The notes below the pieces were generated by a model. That model saw nothing but the letters and a program-made list of their open reading frames with translations. It ran no database searches and had not been told where the DNA came from. From contig JACMKU010000142.1 of assembly GCA_014379965.1 (NCBI GenBank), forward strand, positions 1 to 56,104: 56,104 nt of DNA, given 5' to 3'. A program made the translations under genes and the position numbers. Every line of letters starts with the position of its first letter. Within the stretch, counting starts at the first letter, position 1. The DNA comes from Chitinophagaceae bacterium. GTDB taxonomy: Bacteria > Bacteroidota > Bacteroidia > Chitinophagales > Chitinophagaceae. Shown one piece after another: positions 51,922-56,104 of this stretch.

Positions 51922-52506
51922 TTAATTGTAAATATCTCTAACCTCTGCACTGAAATGTTTTTCCATTTTTTCTTTCAATCGTGTCCTTGCCCTATGTAGG
52001 CGAACCTTTGCTGTGTTTGTTTCAAGGCCCAGGATTGTCGCGATCTCCTCGAGACTCTGCTCGCCTTTATAAAACAGCGTGATGATCTGCGCATCGTCAG
52101 GATTTAGCAGGCTAATCGCACTGTTGACCATCGTCACCTTCGATTTCTGTTCCACCAGGTTCGCACGAAGGCCTGAGTCCTGGCTATCAGCTACTTCGAA
52201 TACCCCTTCATTGTCTAACGAATGTATTTCAAGCTTCTTCTTCCGGAGGAATGTAATACAGGTATTATTAGCGATCGTATAAAGCCAGGTGCTGAACTTC
52301 GAGTTACCCTTGAAATCAGCCAATGCCCGATACGCCTTAATAAATACGTCTTGCGCCACTTCCTCTGCGTCTTCCCTGTTTTTGGTAATTCGAAGAGTCA
52401 GTGTGAATACATAGCTCTGGTAGCGATTCACCAGGGCGGCATATGCCTGCTGGTTACCACTTAGCACTTGGCTAATGATCTCATTATCATTCTGTCCGGT
52501 TGACAT
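51922..52506 (-). CDS. ECF-type RNA polymerase sigma factor
   Basis: The 194-residue protein contains sigma region 2 (AYAALVNRYQSYVFTLTLRI, EEVAQDVFIKAYRAL, STWLYTIANN) and region 4 (IITLFYKGEQSLEEIATILG, TNTAKVRLHRAR). It directs RNA polymerase to stress or envelope promoters of unknown identity. It is followed at once by its likely anti-sigma partner. No exact TAnnTTTG box was found; a near match (GAAAGGTA) lies just upstream, so autoregulation is possible. Confidence 0.94.
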   Translation of the reverse strand: MSTGQNDNEIISQVLSGNQQAYAALVNRYQSYVFTLTLRITKNREDAEEVAQDVFIKAYRALADFKGNSKFSTWLYTIANNTCITFLRKKKLEIHSLDNEGVFEVADSQDSGLRANLVEQKSKVTMVNSAISLLNPDDAQIITLFYKGEQSLEEIATILGLETNTAKVRLHRARTRLKEKMEKHFSAEVRDIYN

Positions 52507-52874
52507 CGCTTAATATGACTACGGGCGAAGAAGGAAGGTTACAGAAAGGTACGAGGAATTCGACGTTTAACGTTTAAGGGTTTAACGTTTAACGTTATTT
52601 AGATCGGGGTTTCCTTTTTAGATAGTGCCAACAGAGTTTCGAAAGTAATGACCGTTGGATTATATAATGCGTTTCCGGAAATCAGAACGTTAAACGTTAA
52701 ACCCTTAAACGTTAATCGTATTATCGCCAGACCTGTAACCAGTCCGTTCGTGTTGTAGTCATATGATTTGTAAATAGTTCAAAAAAAGTCCTGAACGACT
52801 GTAACCTGGGTTTAAAAGCTGTAGTCATATCAGGACAAAACGAACAAAATCAATAAATAATAAAATTTAAAGTT
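52507..52874. other. Divergent intergenic region with palindrome copy E
   Basis: The region separates the sigma gene from the small membrane protein gene. It is mostly occupied by palindrome copy E (52564-52718). No gene was found. No convincing promoter box was found for the rightward gene. Confidence 0.55.
52564..52718. repeat. CGTTTAA heptamer palindrome, copy E
   Basis: The left arm (52564-52596) and right arm (52685-52718) are complementary apart from one or two positions, around an 88-base spacer. The right junction GAAATCAGAAC is shared with copies B and D. Unlike the other copies it lies between divergent starts and not at a stop codon. Confidence 0.86.
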
Positions 52875-53282
52875 ATGCAAGGCCCAGAAGTCTTAATACC
52901 ACTTACCATGTTTGCCGGCGGTTTCGCCATGATCTTCGGAATCTATTATCTCAAAACCCGTCAGAACCTGGCCATGATCGAAAAGAACATGAATCCAAGG
53001 GAAACGGTCAACAGGCCCGCGCCCTACAAAAACCTGAAATGGGCATTGTTGCTCATCGGATCCGGCATCGGCTTGTTCCTTGCCTATATGCTCGATAGCT
53101 ATATATTGCCCCACGACTTCGTCACCGAGACCTATGGAGCAAATACATATCGTCATCGTACAGATGGGAATCCAGCAGTATATTTTGCCCTGATCGCTAT
53201 TGGCGGAGGCATCGGACTCTTTGGGTCATATAAAATGGAGAAGAAATGGTGGGATGAGAATAAGGGAAATCCAACCGTCTAA
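52875..53282 (+). CDS. Small membrane protein (DUF6249-like)
   Basis: The 135-residue protein has three hydrophobic stretches (about 6-25, 54-74 and 99-117: LTMFAGGFAMIFGIYYL, WALLLIGSGIGLFLAYML, YFALIAIGGGIGLFGSY). The pattern resembles DUF6249 proteins, which are often found near ECF sigma factors. It reads away from the sigma gene, so it may be under its control. The function is unknown. Confidence 0.78.
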   Translation: MQGPEVLIPLTMFAGGFAMIFGIYYLKTRQNLAMIEKNMNPRETVNRPAPYKNLKWALLLIGSGIGLFLAYMLDSYILPHDFVTETYGANTYRHRTDGNPAVYFALIAIGGGIGLFGSYKMEKKWWDENKGNPTV

Positions 53283-53290
53283 ATGGTTTC

Positions 53291-53459
53291 TCGCAAAGAC
53301 GCCAAGTTTCGCAAAGGCGCTAAGAGATTTCTAAGATTAAAACTTAGTTTTCCCTTAGCGCCTTTGCTCCATTAATGAAGATTATGATTAAGGTATGAGC
53401 AGGCTCTTTATGTAAGCCCTTTGCGACTTTGCGAGACTTTGCGTCTTTGCGTGAAATCA
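53291..53459. repeat. CGCAAAG repeat palindromes
   Basis: CGCAAAG and related words run from 53291. The 14-base arm 53311-53324 is the exact reverse complement of 53354-53367. A second inverted run of ACTTTGCG-type words (53419-53452) reaches the protease stop codon at 53457. Similar CGCAAAGGCG words occur at 32750 and 45523. Confidence 0.75.
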
Positions 53460-55037
53460 CTTTTTTAGTTCAGCCATTGCTACCACAATCACCGGATCCT
53501 TGCTATTCAACACCTGGTAAAAGCCGGTATTTCTCCACTTAAACCTCGCCAGGTATGCCTCTAATCTTCTTTGAAGTCCTTCCTTCTGTTTTGCAGTCAC
53601 ACTACGAAGATCAATGGTATCCTTAGCCGCATAGTTCACGAAGCCGTTCCATATCTCCTCCATTTGGTTGAAACGCTTCACGTAGTCAGTAGCGGATGTA
53701 TAGGCATCCATCTGACGCTTATGCTGCAGGTAATACTGGTACACATAATTATTGAAGCGGCCGTCGAGTAGCATGTGATTGACCTGTGATGGATATGTGG
53801 ATGTATCCACAGCGACAAAAATATCGGGCATGATGCCACCTCCACCATACACCGTCTTTCCCTTGTTCGTCTTAAAGGCAGTTCCATTCCTGATCTTGTT
53901 GGAATCCGCATAAAGCGTCTCTCCATTGGAGAACCGGTGCCAAATCTCATCCATGTACTCCTTTCTTCCCTTATCATATGGCCGCTGTATGCTACGCCCT
54001 AGTGGAGTAAAATATCTTGCCACCGTTAGCCTTAAGGCGGAGCCATCTTCCAATTCAAATTGTTCTTGCACCAATCCCTTGCCGAACGTTCTTCTTCCGA
54101 TAATGGTTCCCCTGTCCCAGTCTTGTACTGCCCCCGCAAGCACCTCACTGGCGCTTGCTGAATATTCATCCACCAGCAACACTACTTTCCCTTTCTCAAA
54201 CAACCCCGGTCTGCGGCTCCTGTATTCATGCTTTGGATTATTGCTCCCTTCAGTATATACGATTAGTTTGTCGCCATCAAGAAACTCGTCTGCCATATTG
54301 ATCGCCTCATCCATCCATCCTCCACCATTTCCACGCAGATCGTAGATGAGCTGCGTCATTCCCTGCTGCTGGAGGTTCTCCAGTGCACGCATGAATTCCT
54401 CATAACTCGTTTTGGTAAATTTGGTCAGCTTGATATACCCTGTGCTCGGATCGATCATGAAAGCAGCATCAACCGACGGGACAGGGATTGTGCCTCGAGT
54501 AACGGTGATGGTCTTCGAAGCATTGTTGCGTATGATTGAGAGTACCACCTTCGAGCCGCCTGAGCCACGGATCAATTCCTTTATCCTGTCAGTTGCCAGG
54601 TTATGTACGATAACAGAAGAGTCATTTACTTTAAGGATCTTGTCACCGATCTGTAGACCGGCTACGTCGCTTGGGCCATTCGGAATCACGTACACGATAT
54701 TGACAGTGTCGTCGAAGACATTAAACTCGACGCCAATGCCTTCGAAGTTGCCGGCGAGATCTTCATTGGCTGCCTTCAGTTCTACTGGTGGATAATATAC
54801 GGAGTGCGGATCCAACTTACTCATCATCTCCTGTATTGCGCCGGTCTGTAAAGAATCTGTATTGATTTTATCTACGTAATTCCTCTTAATGACATCCATT
54901 GCCTCCTGCAAAGACGTCTTCTGATCTATCTTGAAGAATTTTTTTCCTCCACCGAGTCCATAACCTAAAAACATACCGATAATCATCACTACTGAAAAAA
55001 TCAACGGTAGCCAAACCTGCAATTTTTTATTTCCCAT
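53457..55037 (-). CDS. S41 family C-terminal processing peptidase
   Basis: The 526-residue protein has an N-terminal membrane anchor (about 8-30) and a PDZ domain (NIVYVIPNGPSDVAGLQIGDKI). The S41 catalytic core follows: LRGNGGGWMDEAINMADEF, SASASEVLAGAVQDW with the nucleophilic Ser, and GRRTFGKGLVQ with the catalytic Lys. It degrades or trims proteins in the periplasm. The ATG at 55037 (MGNKKLQVW) gives the normal anchor. It is divergent from the sugar kinase gene. Confidence 0.94.
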   Translation of the reverse strand: MGNKKLQVWLPLIFSVVMIIGMFLGYGLGGGKKFFKIDQKTSLQEAMDVIKRNYVDKINTDSLQTGAIQEMMSKLDPHSVYYPPVELKAANEDLAGNFEGIGVEFNVFDDTVNIVYVIPNGPSDVAGLQIGDKILKVNDSSVIVHNLATDRIKELIRGSGGSKVVLSIIRNNASKTITVTRGTIPVPSVDAAFMIDPSTGYIKLTKFTKTSYEEFMRALENLQQQGMTQLIYDLRGNGGGWMDEAINMADEFLDGDKLIVYTEGSNNPKHEYRSRRPGLFEKGKVVLLVDEYSASASEVLAGAVQDWDRGTIIGRRTFGKGLVQEQFELEDGSALRLTVARYFTPLGRSIQRPYDKGRKEYMDEIWHRFSNGETLYADSNKIRNGTAFKTNKGKTVYGGGGIMPDIFVAVDTSTYPSQVNHMLLDGRFNNYVYQYYLQHKRQMDAYTSATDYVKRFNQMEEIWNGFVNYAAKDTIDLRSVTAKQKEGLQRRLEAYLARFKWRNTGFYQVLNSKDPVIVVAMAELKK

Positions 55038-55202
55038 CTTGTATTTTAATGTAATTTGACGCAAAATAGCTAAAACCTTCAAAAGGTTGGATGGTTTATA
55101 GTTCAATCACCACTATTCAATGATGAGCGCAACACAAGCGAATAGCACTGTACATTTTCATAAACCATTAATTGCTTAAACGCTAGGTCATTAACAGATT
55201 GT

Positions 55203-56051
55203 ATGTCTTCCACAAAATTAATAGCAGATAGTGGCGCCACAAAAGCAGAATGGTGTCTTGTCAATAAGAAACAAACAAAAACGGTATTCACGCAGGGCAT
55301 TAGTCCCTACTTTCTGAATACTGAACAAATAATCGAACTTCTTACAAAAGAACTAAAGCCTTCGTTAGGCAAGACGCAGGTAGACGAGGTTTACTATTAC
55401 GGCACCGGATGCGCCAATCCCAATAATGCGCGTCTCGTGAAGAAGGCGATTAAGAAGATTTTTCCCGAAGCTGTAGTGGATGTCAATCACGACCTGATGG
55501 CCGCGGCCAGGGCAGTATGTGGCAATGAGAAAGGAATCGCCTGCATTCTTGGTACTGGTTCCAATTCCTGTTACTTCGACGGAAAGAAAGTAGTCAAGAA
55601 CAGCCCCGGGATCGGATACGTGCTGGGTGATGAAGGGAGTGGGGCCTATTTGGGGAAACGCGTGTTGCAGTATTATCTATACAATACATTTGATGAAGAC
55701 CTGCGTGCAAGGTTCGATGCTACATACGTGACCAATAATGTGGAGATCCTTGAGAATGTATATAAGAAGCCGCTTGCAAACAGGTATCTGGCCAGTTTCG
55801 CCCGTTTCCTGGCTGAGAATAGGGGTCACTATATGGTAGAAAACATCATCGAGGACGGTCTCAATGATTTTTTCTTTAATCACCTATGTAAATACCGGGA
55901 GACCTGGACGCTTCCGGTAAGTTTCGTGGGGAGTATTGCATTTGGATTTAAGGATGTGTTGAAAGACCTTTGCAGCGCTTATGAATTTGATCTGGGAACC
56001 GTAATAAAGAACCCGATGATCGGATTGATCGAATATCATCGCGAGGATTAA
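55203..56051 (+). CDS. BadF/BadG-type ATPase, probable N-acetylglucosamine kinase
   Basis: The 282-residue ASKHA-fold protein starts with LIADSGATKAEWCLV (phosphate 1 loop) and has CANPNNARLVKKAI and the ATP-binding segments CILGTGSNSCYFDGKK and GYVLGDEGSGAYLGKRVL. It matches the Bacteroidota N-acetylglucosamine/muramic-sugar kinase type. The next start codon at 56078 opens a probable murQ gene, and kinase plus etherase is a common pair in cell-wall sugar recycling. The exact sugar is uncertain. Confidence 0.9.
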   Translation: MSSTKLIADSGATKAEWCLVNKKQTKTVFTQGISPYFLNTEQIIELLTKELKPSLGKTQVDEVYYYGTGCANPNNARLVKKAIKKIFPEAVVDVNHDLMAAARAVCGNEKGIACILGTGSNSCYFDGKKVVKNSPGIGYVLGDEGSGAYLGKRVLQYYLYNTFDEDLRARFDATYVTNNVEILENVYKKPLANRYLASFARFLAENRGHYMVENIIEDGLNDFFFNHLCKYRETWTLPVSFVGSIAFGFKDVLKDLCSAYEFDLGTVIKNPMIGLIEYHRED

Positions 56052-56077
56052 ACCTAATAAGGCCGAATTAAATCATT

Positions 56078-56104
56078 ATGGCATTCAAGAAGATTACGGA
56101 AGAA
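56078..56104 (+). CDS. murQ: Start of a gene, probably N-acetylmuramic acid 6-phosphate etherase
   Basis: Only nine codons (MAFKKITEE) are inside the window, 26 bases after the kinase stop. This start resembles MurQ (family starts read M-x-F-x-K-x-T-E-Q-like), and a MurQ next to a GlcNAc-type kinase is common in Bacteroidota. The call rests on nine residues and context. Confidence 0.4.

Noticed and set aside
1..56104. tRNA, rRNA, prophage and insertion-sequence genes
   Set aside because: No transposase, integrase or phage protein and no tRNA-like cloverleaf or rRNA segment was recognised in any gap.

Overview
The window reads as a chromosomal segment of a Bacteroidota bacterium, most likely a member of the Chitinophagaceae. 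The signs are promoters of the TAnnTTTG type in front of many genes, weak or absent Shine-Dalgarno sites, a Bacteroidota-style TonB C-terminal domain, topoisomerase IV subunits of the Bacteroidota size and spelling, and many small secreted or lipoprotein genes known mainly from that phylum. No phage, insertion sequence, CRISPR array, rRNA or tRNA was found. Nearly all genes are ordinary chromosomal ones; the unusual material lies mostly between them.

Layout. 1-8.9 kb: a multi-PAS histidine kinase cut by the window edge, 4-hydroxyphenylpyruvate dioxygenase, a secreted L,D-transpeptidase fused to a TonB_C domain, a lipoprotein, aspartate kinase (minus) and class 1 fructose-bisphosphatase. 9-16.4 kb: a complete histidine operon hisGDCBHAF(IE), preceded by a His-rich leader peptide and a full three-state attenuator. 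16.5-23.1 kb: a small secreted coiled-coil protein, a candidate structured RNA, and parE - DUF1835 - DUF4260 - parC (topoisomerase IV with two passenger genes). 23.2-26.8 kb (minus): a secreted unknown, smpB, accD and a winged-helix protein. 27-31.6 kb: a secreted protein plus a lipoprotein with Ig-like repeats, with an intrinsic terminator inside the second reading frame, then a stand-alone MEDS protein, a luciferase-like monooxygenase and a small unknown. 31.6-38 kb: a palindrome-rich non-coding stretch, an H1-like/SWIB protein, an S9 peptidase, a cytochrome-like lipoprotein, a bestrophin and an MtfA-like peptidase. 38.2-39.4 kb: two tandem proteins resembling histidine-kinase ATPase domains that have lost their ATP-binding motifs. 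39.4-49 kb (minus): an ankyrin protein, a CBM-like/NTF2 fusion, DUF2004, a TPR lipoprotein, cysM, cysE, class II aldolase, a kinase-like unknown and a metal receptor. 49-56 kb: a long non-coding tract, cystathionine beta-synthase, an ECF sigma/anti-sigma pair, a small membrane protein, a CtpA-type protease, a sugar kinase and the first codons of a probable murQ.

The most striking feature is a set of about fifteen intergenic loci built from degenerate 7-base tandem units (9-base at one locus). The unit sequence differs from locus to locus (CAATAGG, CGTTTAA, GTGARTG, GGAATTA, GTTATGG, AGCATCC, TTTTACA and CGCAAAG types), but the design recurs: a run of units, often a spacer, then a run of reverse-complement units. 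The loci typically touch or contain the stop codon of a neighbouring gene. I do not know a description of this as one class in Bacteroidota and regard it as the best candidate for something undescribed here.
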